This document shows, piece after piece, positions 7,772 to 14,988 of a stretch of 26,932 bases of DNA. This DNA is from an uncultured Faecalibacterium sp. GTDB taxonomy: Bacteria > Bacillota > Clostridia > Oscillospirales > Ruminococcaceae. The first letter of the stretch is position 1. Each line of letters opens with the position of its first letter. The stretch is from positions 1 to 26,932 of the forward strand of contig CAKSZU010000025.1 in NCBI GenBank assembly GCA_934526125.1. Reading direction: 5' to 3'. Under the pieces are notes generated by a model. It ran no database searches. It worked only from the letters and a program-made list of their open reading frames with translations, and was not told the DNA's origin. The position numbers and the translations under genes are program-made.

Positions 7772-7787
7772 AGCGGCGGCCGCCGCT
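7772..7787. repeat. GC palindrome between the ATPase and binding-protein genes
   Basis: A 16-base perfect palindrome (half-site AGCGGCGG) in the 115-base intercistronic gap. With the flanking GCCGC/GCGGC it can form hairpins. It may stabilise the downstream message or tune the ratio of ATPase to binding protein, but this is inference. Confidence 0.5.
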
Positions 7788-7813
7788 CTGCGGCCCTTCC
7801 GCGGTGATCGGGT

Positions 7814-8539
7814 TTACCGGATGATCTTGCCCAGGAACTGACGCACCCGCTCGTTTTTCGGGTTCGTGAAGAAGTGTTCCGGGGTTCCTTCCTCAATGAT
7901 CTGGCCGTCCGCCATAAAGACGATCCGGTCTGCCACCTGACGGGCAAAGCCCATCTCGTGGGTGACCACCACCATGGTGATGTTCTTCTCATGGGCCAGG
8001 TTGACCATGACGTCCAGAACTTCCTGAATGGTCTCCGGGTCCAGCGCACTGGTGGGCTCGTCGAACAGGATGATCTTGGTCTGGGCACACAGGGCCCGGG
8101 CAATGGCGATGCGCTGCTGCTGTCCGCCGGAAAGCTGGGTGGGGTAGACATTTGCCTTATCCCGCAGGCCCACGACTTCCAGATAGTGGTAAGCCAGCTC
8201 CTCGGCCTCCTGCTTTGTCTTGTGGTGCAGCTTCATGGGGGCCAGCGTCAGGTTTTTCAGCACCGTCATGTGGGGGTACAGGTTGAACTGCTGGAACACC
8301 ATGCTGGTGGTCTCGCGCACCAGCTTCGTCCTGTTCTTCGCCGTCAGCTCCTGTCCGTCGATGTAGACATGGCCGCTGGTGGGTTCTTCCAGAAAGTTCA
8401 TGCAGCGGACAGTGGTGGACTTGCCCGAGCCGGAAGGCCCGATGATGACCAGCTTCTCGCCCTCGGCCACTTCCAGGTTGATATCCTTCAAAACGTGCAG
8501 ATCGCCGAAATATTTTTCTACATGCTCCAGTCTGATCAC
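7814..8539 (-). CDS. Polar amino acid ABC transporter ATP-binding protein
   Basis: A 241-residue ABC ATPase of the GlnQ/HisP type. Seen: Walker [10 protein letters not shown] at residues 34-42, Q-loop [13 protein letters not shown], signature LSGGQQQR, Walker [13 protein letters not shown], and switch histidine in [10 protein letters not shown]. The start is GTG at 8539 with a weak site (GGCGGAAG). It is the first gene of the operon; the leader back to the predicted promoter (8655-8683) contains a strong terminator hairpin (8603-8639), so expression may be attenuated. Confidence 0.95.
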   Translation of the reverse strand: MIRLEHVEKYFGDLHVLKDINLEVAEGEKLVIIGPSGSGKSTTVRCMNFLEEPTSGHVYIDGQELTAKNRTKLVRETTSMVFQQFNLYPHMTVLKNLTLAPMKLHHKTKQEAEELAYHYLEVVGLRDKANVYPTQLSGGQQQRIAIARALCAQTKIILFDEPTSALDPETIQEVLDVMVNLAHEKNITMVVVTHEMGFARQVADRIVFMADGQIIEEGTPEHFFTNPKNERVRQFLGKIIR

Positions 8540-8602
8540 AGATGCTTCCGCCTTTCCCTATCTCGATTCCCTCCTCAGAGCCTCATTGCCCTGCAGGGTA
8601 CG

Positions 8603-8639
8603 AAAAAAGGCGCCCGGTGATCCCTCACCAAGCGCCTTT
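8603..8639 (-). terminator. Terminator or attenuator upstream of the amino acid transporter operon
   Basis: On the minus strand, arms AAAGGCGC (8632-8639) and GCGCCTTT (8606-8613) enclose an inner GGTGA/TCACC stem, with one internal CC/AA mismatch, and end in six T (8603-8608). It lies between the predicted promoter and the ATPase gene. It could end the mraY-like transcript, attenuate the operon, or do both. Confidence 0.75.
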
Positions 8640-8654
8640 GCTTTCGTTGTTAAA

Positions 8655-8683
8655 AGTATAGCGGGTTTCGTTTTTACTTTCAA
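8655..8683 (-). promoter_or_regulatory. Sigma-A promoter upstream of the amino acid transporter operon
   Basis: On the minus strand TTGAAA (8678-8683) and TATACT (8655-8660) are spaced by 17 bp. Transcription would begin near 8648, only about ten bases before the terminator hairpin. Confidence 0.65.
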
Positions 8684-8765
8684 TCCGAAAATTGCAACAA
8701 CTTTTTCCTCACACTTTTCTGTGTTTTGTAAAGTTGCACAAAGTCATGCCTTTATTTTTGCTTTT

Positions 8766-9710
8766 TCAGCGAACCAACAGCAGCAGCCAGGCCGATGCCA
8801 CGGCCTGCAGGATCAGCCAGCGGGCCACCACCTGCTCATCGCTCCAGCCCTTGCGCTTGCGCACATGGTCATGCAGCGGGGTCAGGGTGTTCTTGAGGAT
8901 GCTGATGTGCAAAAACCGCTTGAAACTGATCTTCAGGATGCCGAGGCTGCCGTCCACGATAAAGACCAGCGCCGCCAGAAGGAAGGCGAAGGGGTGACTG
9001 CTCTTGAGGGCCAGGATCGCCAGGAAGAAGCCCATGGCGCGGCTGCCGGCATCGCCCATCAGAAGGGTGGAAGGCTTGGCGTTCTGCCACAGGTAGGCCA
9101 GCAGGGCACCAATAAAGACGATGGCTGCGGTGGCATAGTCCCCCAGCTCTTCCCCGTAGGCCAGCAGGAAAGTCCCGATGCTGACCACGGCAAGGCTGGC
9201 GGACAGGCCGTCCACGCCGTCGGTGCAGTTGACCACGTTGATGCTGGCCCAGATCAGGATGATGATCAGGATCAGGTAGACGGCATAGGGCAGCGTGAAG
9301 CTCCAGCCCAGGAAGCGGACGCCGGTGCCGTTGAAGTTCAGATAGGTGACACCGGCCACCGCGGCGATGACCAGATCGATCAGGCCCTTCTTGTACTCGT
9401 TCCAGGCCGTCTCGGCGGCATCATCGAAGTAGCCGGAGAGCATGGAGGCGATGAGCAGGACGGTGTAGATCACATACTCAACCTTGAAGGGCACCACCGC
9501 CAGCGTCACCAGCGCGATGCAGAACACGAAGATCAGGCCGGAGCCCCGGGCCTTACCCTTGGAGAGCTGGCCGTTCACCGCAAAGGCACGGCCATGATCC
9601 TGAGGGAGCTTGTCGCGGAAGACCGAATCCATCAGTGCGGTCAGTGCAAAGGCCAGCAGAAAGCCCAGCGCATCCACGGTGCGCTGGCTGTCCGAAAGTA
9701 ATTGAAGCAT
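8766..9710 (-). CDS. mraY: MraY-like phospho-N-acetylmuramoyl-pentapeptide transferase / glycosyltransferase family 4
   Basis: A 314-residue polytopic membrane protein of the polyprenyl-phosphate sugar-phosphate transferase family. Seen: the first Asp pair in GYFDDAAE (Asp96, Asp97), INVVNCTDGVDGLSASL (Asp164, Asp167), LMGDAGSRAMGFF (Asp220), and PLHDHVRKRKGWSDEQVV near the C terminus. The last motif fits the MraY pattern PIHHHFELKGWSE better than WecA, but the middle histidine is Asp281. It would load muramyl-pentapeptide phosphate onto undecaprenyl phosphate for peptidoglycan. The gene stands alone with its own promoter rather than in a division and cell wall cluster. A WecA-type role is the alternative. 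Confidence 0.8.
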   Translation of the reverse strand: MLQLLSDSQRTVDALGFLLAFALTALMDSVFRDKLPQDHGRAFAVNGQLSKGKARGSGLIFVFCIALVTLAVVPFKVEYVIYTVLLIASMLSGYFDDAAETAWNEYKKGLIDLVIAAVAGVTYLNFNGTGVRFLGWSFTLPYAVYLILIIILIWASINVVNCTDGVDGLSASLAVVSIGTFLLAYGEELGDYATAAIVFIGALLAYLWQNAKPSTLLMGDAGSRAMGFFLAILALKSSHPFAFLLAALVFIVDGSLGILKISFKRFLHISILKNTLTPLHDHVRKRKGWSDEQVVARWLILQAVASAWLLLLVR

Positions 9711-9770
9711 CTTATTCCTCTTTCCGGGGGCAGAAAGCTGTCCCCTCTTGTTTCACTCATAGGTGTTTTC

Positions 9771-9799
9771 AGTATAACACGGAGCCGGTCAGGAATCAA
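9771..9799 (-). promoter_or_regulatory. Sigma-A promoter for the mraY-like gene
   Basis: On the minus strand TTGATT (9794-9799) and TATACT (9771-9776) are separated by 17 bp, divergent from the MATE promoter. Confidence 0.65.
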
Positions 9800-9829
9800 T
9801 CCGTCCCGCACCGGGAAATCCCGCCGGAT

Positions 9830-9858
9830 TTGACATTTCCCGGCCCTGCTCTTATAAT
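9830..9858 (+). promoter_or_regulatory. Consensus sigma-A promoter for the first MATE gene
   Basis: TTGACA (9830-9835), 17 bp, TATAAT (9853-9858). Both hexamers match the consensus exactly, which predicts strong constitutive transcription. Confidence 0.8.
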
Positions 9859-9910
9859 GAGAAAGCTTCCGGAGCCTTCCGGCAGGACATTTTTGATCAA
9901 AGGAGACAGC

Positions 9911-11329
9911 ATGACATTTTCACTGGAACAGCTTTCTGCCCGGATGCGGCAGGGCGGGGACATTTCTCTACGAGAGACCGCGCAGGTCGCCCTGACCCTG
10001 AGCATCCCTTCCATTCTGGAGCAGCTGGTGGTCACCGCCATGGAGTACATCGACGCGGCCATGGTGGGCCATATCGGGGCCGGGGCCACCGCCGCCATCG
10101 GCATCGTCAGCTCCAGCACCTGGCTGCTCAACGGCATTCTGCTGGGGCTGTCCACCGCCTTTTCCATCCAGATCGCGCAGTACCTCGGCGCTGACCGTCA
10201 GGCGGACGCCCGGGGTGTGCTGCGGCAGGCCATGCTGTTCAATCTGGCCGCAGGTCTTGCCGCCGCCGGGTTCGGCGTGGGCATCAGCGGGCACCTGCCC
10301 GGCTGGCTGGGGGCGGACGCCTCCCTGCAGGCCGACGCCTCCGCCTATTTCGCCATCTGGTCGGCTGCCCTCCCCCTCACCATCGCCATGGGCATGTACA
10401 CGGCCATGCTCCGCGCCACCGGCGATGCCCTGACCCCCAGCCTGATCAGCGTTCTGGTCTGCGCGCTGGACGTGGTGTTCAATTTCTTCCTCATCAACCC
10501 CACTCGGGAGCTGACCCTCTTCGGCCGCTCCGTCACGGTCTGGGGTGCCGGGCTGGAAGTTCCGGGCGCGGCGCTGGGCACCGCCCTTTCCACCATCATC
10601 GGCGGTGCGCTGACACTGGGCATCCTGCTGCTGCGGGACGGCCCCCTCTGCATCCGGAAGCCCGGCTCCTGGAAGATCACCCGCTCCTGCCTGGTCAACC
10701 TGTGGCGGGTGGGTGCCCCTCTGGCGGCAGAACGGGCCGCCCTCTCCTCCGCGCAGGTGCTGCTGGTGCGGATCGTCTCCGGTCTGGGCACGGTGGCCAT
10801 TGCCGCCAACAGTCTGGGCGTCAGCGCCGAGAGCCTGTGCTACATGGCAGGCTACGGCATTCAGGATGCCGCCATCGCCCTCATCGGACAGGCCGTGGGT
10901 GCCCACCGGAAGGACATGGCCAAACGGTTTGCCTGGCTCTGCACCGCCATGGGCGTGGGCATCATGGCCCTGTCCGGCGTGGGACTTTTCGTCTTTGCCC
11001 CGGCCCTGATGAGCATCTTCACGGCGGATGCCGCCGTCATTGCCCTGGGAGTCCGGGTGCTGCGCATCGAGGCCTTTGCCGAGCCCATGTTCGGGGCCTC
11101 CATCGTGGCAAGCGGTGCCATGCAGGGTGCCGGCGACAGCACCGCCTGCTTCCTGCTGAACCTTTTCAGCATGTGGGGCATCCGGCTGACGCTGGCTTTC
11201 CTGCTGGCCCCCCGCTTCGGGCTGGTGGGCGTGTGGGGTGCCATGTGCTTCGAGCTGTGCATCCGCGGCCTGCTGTTCCTCGTCCGTCTGGCCCGGGGCC
11301 GCTGGCTGGAAAAGGGTGCGCTGTCCTGA
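9911..11329 (+). CDS. MATE family multidrug/drug-sodium antiporter
   Basis: A 472-residue membrane protein with about 12 hydrophobic segments in two similar halves. The first half carries SIPSILEQLVVTAMEYIDAAMVGH, typical of MATE exporters, followed by ISGHLPGWLGAD and a central GAALGTALSTI. The second half carries GAPLAAERAALSS and GYGIQDAAIALIGQAVGA. Such proteins export cationic compounds using sodium or proton gradients; the substrate is unknown. AGGAG lies six bases before the ATG at 9911. Its promoter is a perfect consensus and it ends at its own terminator, so it is a single-gene unit. Confidence 0.93.
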   Translation: MTFSLEQLSARMRQGGDISLRETAQVALTLSIPSILEQLVVTAMEYIDAAMVGHIGAGATAAIGIVSSSTWLLNGILLGLSTAFSIQIAQYLGADRQADARGVLRQAMLFNLAAGLAAAGFGVGISGHLPGWLGADASLQADASAYFAIWSAALPLTIAMGMYTAMLRATGDALTPSLISVLVCALDVVFNFFLINPTRELTLFGRSVTVWGAGLEVPGAALGTALSTIIGGALTLGILLLRDGPLCIRKPGSWKITRSCLVNLWRVGAPLAAERAALSSAQVLLVRIVSGLGTVAIAANSLGVSAESLCYMAGYGIQDAAIALIGQAVGAHRKDMAKRFAWLCTAMGVGIMALSGVGLFVFAPALMSIFTADAAVIALGVRVLRIEAFAEPMFGASIVASGAMQGAGDSTACFLLNLFSMWGIRLTLAFLLAPRFGLVGVWGAMCFELCIRGLLFLVRLARGRWLEKGALS

Positions 11330-11346
11330 ATCATTTTTCCAAAACG

Positions 11347-11386
11347 AAACGGAGCCGCCGCACGAGGTGCAGCAGCTCCGTTTTTT
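11347..11386 (+). terminator. Terminator of the first MATE gene
   Basis: Stem AAACGGAGC / GCTCCGTTT (11347-11355 and 11374-11383) with an inner GCAC/GTGC hairpin and a T-rich tail (11381-11386). Confidence 0.75.
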
Positions 11387-11412
11387 CTTTTGCGGCTTTG
11401 CTTTTCAGGCGA

Positions 11413-12012
11413 TCACTTCCGGCCGTGCAGGATGGGCGACAGCGGCTTATAGATCAGCATGCAGAGCGCCGCATCCAGCAGGCCCTTGACCAGCGTGAAG
11501 GGCATATTGAAGATGACCAGGCACTTGATGAGGCTGTCGGCCGAGGGCAGAATGGCCTGATACATCCCCAGAATGGCCTCCAGCGGCAGGTGGTAGAACT
11601 GGACATAGGCCGGATAGGTGATGAAGTAGTTGGACGGCACACTGAACAGCGCCATGGCCGCGGCACCGGCGAGGACACCCAGGATCGCGGTCTTGCGGCT
11701 CTTGTGCTTTTTGTACACAAAACCGGCCAGCGCCGAGAACACCGCCCCCAGCATGAAGTTGCACAGCTCGCCCACACAGGCCGTGGAAGTACCCTTGATG
11801 AGGATGTGGAGCAGGTTCTTCATGAAGCTGATGACCACACCGTACACCGGGCCCAGCGCAAACGCGCCCAGCAGGGCCGGCAGGTCGGAGAAGTCCATCT
11901 TGACGAAGGACGGGATGAGCATCGGGATCGGGAACTCGATGAACATCAGGATGAAGGCCACCGCGCTGAGCATGGCGGCAACGGTCAGATTGCGGGTCGT
12001 GTTTTTCTGCAT
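11413..12012 (-). CDS. ribU: Riboflavin ECF transporter S component
   Basis: A 199-residue membrane protein with about six hydrophobic segments. The segment KMDFSDLPALLGAFALGP followed by GVVISFMKNLLH is the RibU signature. It binds riboflavin and works with a shared ECF energising module (EcfA, EcfA', EcfT), which is not encoded here. The true start is ATG at 12012 with GGGAGG seven bases before it; the frame open further upstream runs through the leader and terminator and is not coding. The FMN riboswitch at 12160-12270 and the terminator at 12095-12136 confirm the flavin role and predict that FMN shuts the gene off. Confidence 0.95.
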   Translation of the reverse strand: MQKNTTRNLTVAAMLSAVAFILMFIEFPIPMLIPSFVKMDFSDLPALLGAFALGPVYGVVISFMKNLLHILIKGTSTACVGELCNFMLGAVFSALAGFVYKKHKSRKTAILGVLAGAAAMALFSVPSNYFITYPAYVQFYHLPLEAILGMYQAILPSADSLIKCLVIFNMPFTLVKGLLDAALCMLIYKPLSPILHGRK

Positions 12013-12094
12013 AGTTTTTCCTCCCGGGGCGCTTCGGGCCCCAAATTTGAATTGGAAAGCCCTTTTCGCGCGGATCGGAACCGGGAAGACAACC

Positions 12095-12136
12095 AAAAAC
12101 GCGCCCTGCCGCAGCAAACACTGCAACAGGGCGCGT
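12095..12136 (-). terminator. Riboswitch expression-platform terminator upstream of ribU
   Basis: On the minus strand, stem ACGCGCCCTG / CAGGGCGCGT (12127-12136 and 12099-12108) with an inner TGCAG/CTGCG pairing is followed by five T (12095-12099). It lies between the FMN aptamer and ribU, as in transcription-terminating FMN riboswitches. Confidence 0.85.
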
Positions 12137-12159
12137 AGACAAATCGTATTGTCTGCCGT

Positions 12160-12270
12160 TTCTTGCATCCGGACTATACCGTTGGCCCCGGAGTCTCACC
12201 AGGTCAGCACCCTTGCGGGTGGTCGCGGGCTGTACCGCCAGTGGGGAATTGCACCCCGCCCTGAAACGAA
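12160..12270 (-). ncRNA. FMN riboswitch (RFN element)
   Basis: Read on the minus strand, the conserved blocks occur in order: CAGGGCGGGGTGCAATTCCC, ACTGGCGGTACAGCCCGCGA, a variable hairpin, TGGTGAGACTCCGGGGCC, and AACGGTATAGTCCGGATGCA. These match the RFN consensus around GGCGGT, CCGCGAGC and CGACGGTATAGTCCGGATG. Binding of FMN should favour the downstream terminator and stop ribU transcription. Confidence 0.95.
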
Positions 12271-12282
12271 CTTTCTGGCCAA

Positions 12283-12311
12283 AGTATAGCGCGGCGGCCC
12301 GCTCTTGTCAA
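12283..12311 (-). promoter_or_regulatory. Sigma-A promoter for the FMN riboswitch and ribU
   Basis: On the minus strand TTGACA (12306-12311) and TATACT (12283-12288) are spaced by 17 bp; transcription would start just before the aptamer. Confidence 0.75.
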
Positions 12312-12325
12312 GCCCTGAATTCGAT

Positions 12326-12354
12326 TTGCCCTGCGGGGCGCGGTATGCTATACT
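12326..12354 (+). promoter_or_regulatory. Promoter for the MscS-type channel gene
   Basis: TTGCCC (12326-12331), 17 bp, TATACT (12349-12354), with TGC directly before the -10 (extended -10). It is divergent from the ribU promoter, and the two lie within 75 bases. Confidence 0.6.
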
Positions 12355-12399
12355 GATAGACAGTATCCGACAAAATCTGATTATGAGGAGCGATCCACT

Positions 12400-13482
12400 A
12401 TGATCTTTTCCGTCCGGAACCTCGGGTTCGAGCTGGGCTCCCTGCTTCTGGAAGGCTGGCTGGCGCTGGCCGCACGGGCCGTCTGTGCCCTGTTCATCTT
12501 CCTGATGGGCCTGCTGGTCTCCTGGCTTCTGCGCCAGAAGCTTTACCCTGCCCTGCAGGACCGCAGCTGGCATTTCGCCGCTACCCCCATCCTGCTGAAG
12601 AGCCTGAAACTGCCGCTGGAGCGCGCGGCCGTCTACACCGGCCTGTATCTGGCGCTGGCCAGCCTGCCCTGGGCCATTTCCGGGTTCCCGCACCTTCTGC
12701 TGCTGGGCTACAAGGTGCTGATGACTTTCTTCTTCTGCGAGGGGCTCTACCGGGCATCCGGCGTGGCAGACCTGCTGCTGGCCTCCTGCAGCCCGGAGAT
12801 CCGTTCCAACAAGACCCTGCTCTCCCTCCTGAATACGACTTACAAGGTGCTGGTGGTCATTCTGGGCGTGGCCACCGCCGCCCAGATCGTGGGCTTCCCC
12901 ATCGGCAGCATCGTGGCCGGTGCCGGACTTGTCGGCCTGACCATCTCCCTTGCCGCGCAGGAGAGCGCCAGCAACCTGTTCAGCGGCATCGTCATCCTGC
13001 TGGACAAACCCTTCTCCATCGGGGACTGGATCACCGTGGGGGATGTGGAGGGCGAGGTCATCGATATCAACTTCCGCTCCACCCGCATCCGCTCGCCGGA
13101 TAAGACGGTGAACATCGTCACCAACAGCAAGATCTGTTCTTCCACCGTCCAGAACGCGGCCCTGCGCACCATGCGGCCCTACAAGTTCAATCTGGGCGTC
13201 ACCTACGGCACCACCCGTCCCCAGCTGGAAAAGCTGATGGCCGACCTGCAGGCCATGCTGGACGCAAGCCCCTGCACCAACAAGGGCACCAACATCGTCC
13301 GGCTGGCCAGCTTCGGGGATTCCAGCATCAATATCCTGGTATCCGCGTTCCTGAACACCAACGTCTACACCGAGTTTCTGCGGATGCAGAACGACCTGAA
13401 CCTGAACATCATGGATATCATGCAGGCCGACGGCGTGGACTTCGCCTTCCCCTCCACCAGCGTTTACATCGAGAAAAACTGA
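12400..13482 (+). CDS. MscS family mechanosensitive ion channel
   Basis: A 360-residue membrane protein with about four to five N-terminal hydrophobic segments. The pore helix and beta-domain core follow: GSIVAGAGLVGLTISLAAQESASNLFSGIVILLDKPFSIGDWI (split by the family into the Gly/Ala-rich TM3 and the PF..GDWI motif), then GEVIDINFRSTRIRSPDKTVNIVTNS. It would open under membrane tension to release osmolytes. Longer than MscS of E. coli (286), it resembles YnaI-type members with extra N-terminal helices. GAGGAG (12385-12390) lies nine bases before the ATG. A single-gene unit with its own promoter and terminator. Confidence 0.92.
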   Translation: MIFSVRNLGFELGSLLLEGWLALAARAVCALFIFLMGLLVSWLLRQKLYPALQDRSWHFAATPILLKSLKLPLERAAVYTGLYLALASLPWAISGFPHLLLLGYKVLMTFFFCEGLYRASGVADLLLASCSPEIRSNKTLLSLLNTTYKVLVVILGVATAAQIVGFPIGSIVAGAGLVGLTISLAAQESASNLFSGIVILLDKPFSIGDWITVGDVEGEVIDINFRSTRIRSPDKTVNIVTNSKICSSTVQNAALRTMRPYKFNLGVTYGTTRPQLEKLMADLQAMLDASPCTNKGTNIVRLASFGDSSINILVSAFLNTNVYTEFLRMQNDLNLNIMDIMQADGVDFAFPSTSVYIEKN

Positions 13483-13497
13483 TTCTGTCATTTCCGG

Positions 13498-13525
13498 CGC
13501 CTTCTCCTGCGGGAGAGGGCGTTTT
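13498..13525 (+). terminator. Terminator of the MscS-type gene
   Basis: A 10-bp stem (13498-13507 with 13512-13521, one G-T pair) and small loop followed by TTTT (13522-13525). Confidence 0.75.
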
Positions 13526-13536
13526 CTGTTGTTCCG

Positions 13537-14289
13537 TCACAGTGCCACGTCCAGCGCCATCATCAGGGCAAACCCGGCCACCACGCTGATGACCCCCGCC
13601 GGTTCGTCGGCCCCCACGGCTTCCGGGATCATCTCCTGTGCCGTGACGCAGACCATGCACCCGGCGGCGATGCTCATGAGCCAGGGCAGGGCCGTGCGGA
13701 CCCATCCGGCCAGCACCAGCGCCAGCAGGGCCCCGACCGGTTCCACCAGCCCGGAGGCTGCCCCGGCCGCAAAGGCCCGCAGACGGGGTCTGCCCTCCTG
13801 CACCAGCGGCAGGCTCACCGCCGCCCCCTCCGGGATGTTCTGCAGTCCAATGCCGAGGGCCAGCGCCAGTGCCCCGCTGACGGCATCCGGCTCCCCCTGC
13901 AGGGCCAGTGCGGCGGCAAGGCCCACCACCATCCCCTCCGGCAGATTGTGCAGGGTAACAGCCAGCACCACCCGGCCCCAGTGATCCGGCCCGCCGTTCA
14001 GCAGACGGCCCGCAGCCTGTTCCAGCCGCAGCAGACCCACTGCCCCTATCAACAGACCGGCCGCCGGTGGCAGCCACGCAGGCAGCGCCCCCTGTCCGGA
14101 GCGCTCGATGGCAGGCAGCAGCAGGCTCCACACGCTGGCCGCCAGCATGATCCCGGCCGCCAGCCCGCAGAGCATCCGCCGGGTGGCAGGCTCCCCGGGA
14201 CGCCGCAGCAGAAATACCCCGGCCGCACCGGCGGTGGTGCAGAGCGCCGGCAGCAGGAGCCCCACCGCGCAAGACAAGATCGGTTCCAT
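13537..14289 (-). CDS. ZIP family metal transporter
   Basis: A 250-residue protein with about eight hydrophobic segments. The two metal-site helices carry HNLPEG (His114 to Gly119) and QNIPEG (Gln150 to Gly155), the pattern of GufA/ZupT-type ZIP proteins. The first histidine of the second motif is glutamine here, as in several bacterial members. It should import zinc or another divalent metal. The ATG at 14289 has a GGGAGG site. No Zur-type or other operator was recognised, and the gene is not part of an operon. Confidence 0.9.
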   Translation of the reverse strand: MEPILSCAVGLLLPALCTTAGAAGVFLLRRPGEPATRRMLCGLAAGIMLAASVWSLLLPAIERSGQGALPAWLPPAAGLLIGAVGLLRLEQAAGRLLNGGPDHWGRVVLAVTLHNLPEGMVVGLAAALALQGEPDAVSGALALALGIGLQNIPEGAAVSLPLVQEGRPRLRAFAAGAASGLVEPVGALLALVLAGWVRTALPWLMSIAAGCMVCVTAQEMIPEAVGADEPAGVISVVAGFALMMALDVAL

Positions 14290-14527
14290 ATTGCATTCCT
14301 CCCTTCCCCCGGTGTATGCGGAGCGAAAAAGGAATGTGAAAGGACAGCGGGCTCAGAAGCTGAAGCACTCCCCCAGCACCGTGTGGACGCTGTTGGCCGC
14401 ATAGCCCACCTTGCCCGGGCTGCCGGTTCGCCGGAACAATCTGTCAAAAATTCCTTGACTTTTAGCGATAAATTACAGCAAAATCGTAGATTCTCCCCCA
14501 GAAATGTAATCTTTGCCTAAATTCCTC
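14290..14527. other. Intergenic region with no confident gene
   Basis: About 240 bases between the ZIP gene and the promoter of the small lipoprotein gene. The minus strand at 14353-14439 is open and GC-rich with a protein-like tail (GKVGYAANSVHTVLGECFSF then stop), but it has no convincing start. From about 14440 the sequence becomes AT-rich. I see no RNA gene here. Confidence 0.4.
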
Positions 14528-14555
14528 TTGATTTTTCTGTAAAACAGGCTAAAAT
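14528..14555 (+). promoter_or_regulatory. Promoter for the small Ser/Ala/Glu lipoprotein
   Basis: TTGATT (14528-14533), 16 bp, TAAAAT (14550-14555). A strong leader hairpin follows. Confidence 0.5.
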
Positions 14556-14562
14556 ATCTTCT

Positions 14563-14596
14563 TGCAGAGCGGCTCTGCTTGTGGGAGCCGCCTGCA
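14563..14596 (+). promoter_or_regulatory. Leader hairpin of the small lipoprotein mRNA
   Basis: Stem TGCAG-(A)-GCGGCTC / GAGCCGC-CTGCA (14563-14575 and 14585-14596) with one bulged A. There is no T-tract after it, so it is probably a message-stabilising 5' structure rather than a terminator. Confidence 0.5.
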
Positions 14597-14625
14597 GAAT
14601 TTATGATTCTGAGGAGATTTTGGAT

Positions 14626-14898
14626 ATGAAACTCAAGACTGTTGCTGTTGCTGCTGCCGCTCTGGCTCTGGCTGTTGGTATGACCGCCTGCGGTGGTTCT
14701 TCTTCTACCGCCGCTTCCTCCACCTCCGCTTCCGAGGCTGCTTCTGCAAGCGCTTCTGTTGCTGCTGAGTCCGTGGATGCTTCTTCCGCTGTTGAGGATT
14801 CCTCCAGCGAGGCCGCTTCTTCTGAAGCTGCTTCCAGCGAGGCTGCCTCCTCTGAGGCTGCTTCTTCCGAAGCTGCTGCTTCTTCTACTGCCGCCTGA
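14626..14898 (+). CDS. Small low-complexity lipoprotein of Ser/Ala/Glu repeats
   Basis: A 90-residue product. Residues 1-22 are a lipoprotein signal peptide (KLKTVAVAAAALALAVG, then lipobox MTAC with Cys22). Everything after the cysteine is Ser, Ala, Glu, Thr, Val and Asp, ending in five tandem SSEAA units (residues 60-84); no folded domain is possible. The composition resembles the linker that follows the lipid anchor in binding lipoproteins of this window. GAGGAG lies nine bases before the ATG. Codons end in T far more often than in neighbours (GCT, TCT, GTT), as in highly expressed genes. It has its own promoter, leader hairpin and terminator. Function unknown; a surface spacer or a decayed binding-protein gene are options. 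Confidence 0.8.
   Translation: MKLKTVAVAAAALALAVGMTACGGSSSTAASSTSASEAASASASVAAESVDASSAVEDSSSEAASSEAASSEAASSEAASSEAAASSTAA
14803..14877 (+). repeat. Five 15-bp tandem repeats encoding SSEAA
   Basis: Five in-frame 15-base units with synonymous differences (TCC/TCT/AGC and GAG/GAA). The protein repeat is better conserved than the DNA, which suggests selection on the peptide. Confidence 0.85.
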
Positions 14899-14924
14899 GT
14901 TCCGGCACAGAACTGATCTGAAAC

Positions 14925-14966
14925 AAAACCGCCCTGCACAGAGTGATTCCGTGCAGGGCGGTTTTT
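14925..14966. terminator. Bidirectional terminator between the small lipoprotein gene and panE-like gene
   Basis: A stem AACCGCCCTGCAC / GTGCAGGGCGGTT (within 14926-14964) has TTTTT on the plus side and AAAA on the other, giving a T-tract in both directions. Confidence 0.85.
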
Positions 14967-14988
14967 GGTTTCCTCTTTTACCGGTCTT

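Noticed and set aside
7699..8151. Upstream in-frame extension of the binding-protein gene into the ATPase gene
   Set aside because: The extension reads the ATPase gene out of frame. The lipoprotein signal and RBS fix the start at 7698.
14803..14877. Regular 15-bp repeats that could suggest a CRISPR-like array
   Set aside because: The repeats are contiguous, in frame, and encode SSEAA within a lipoprotein; there are no spacers.
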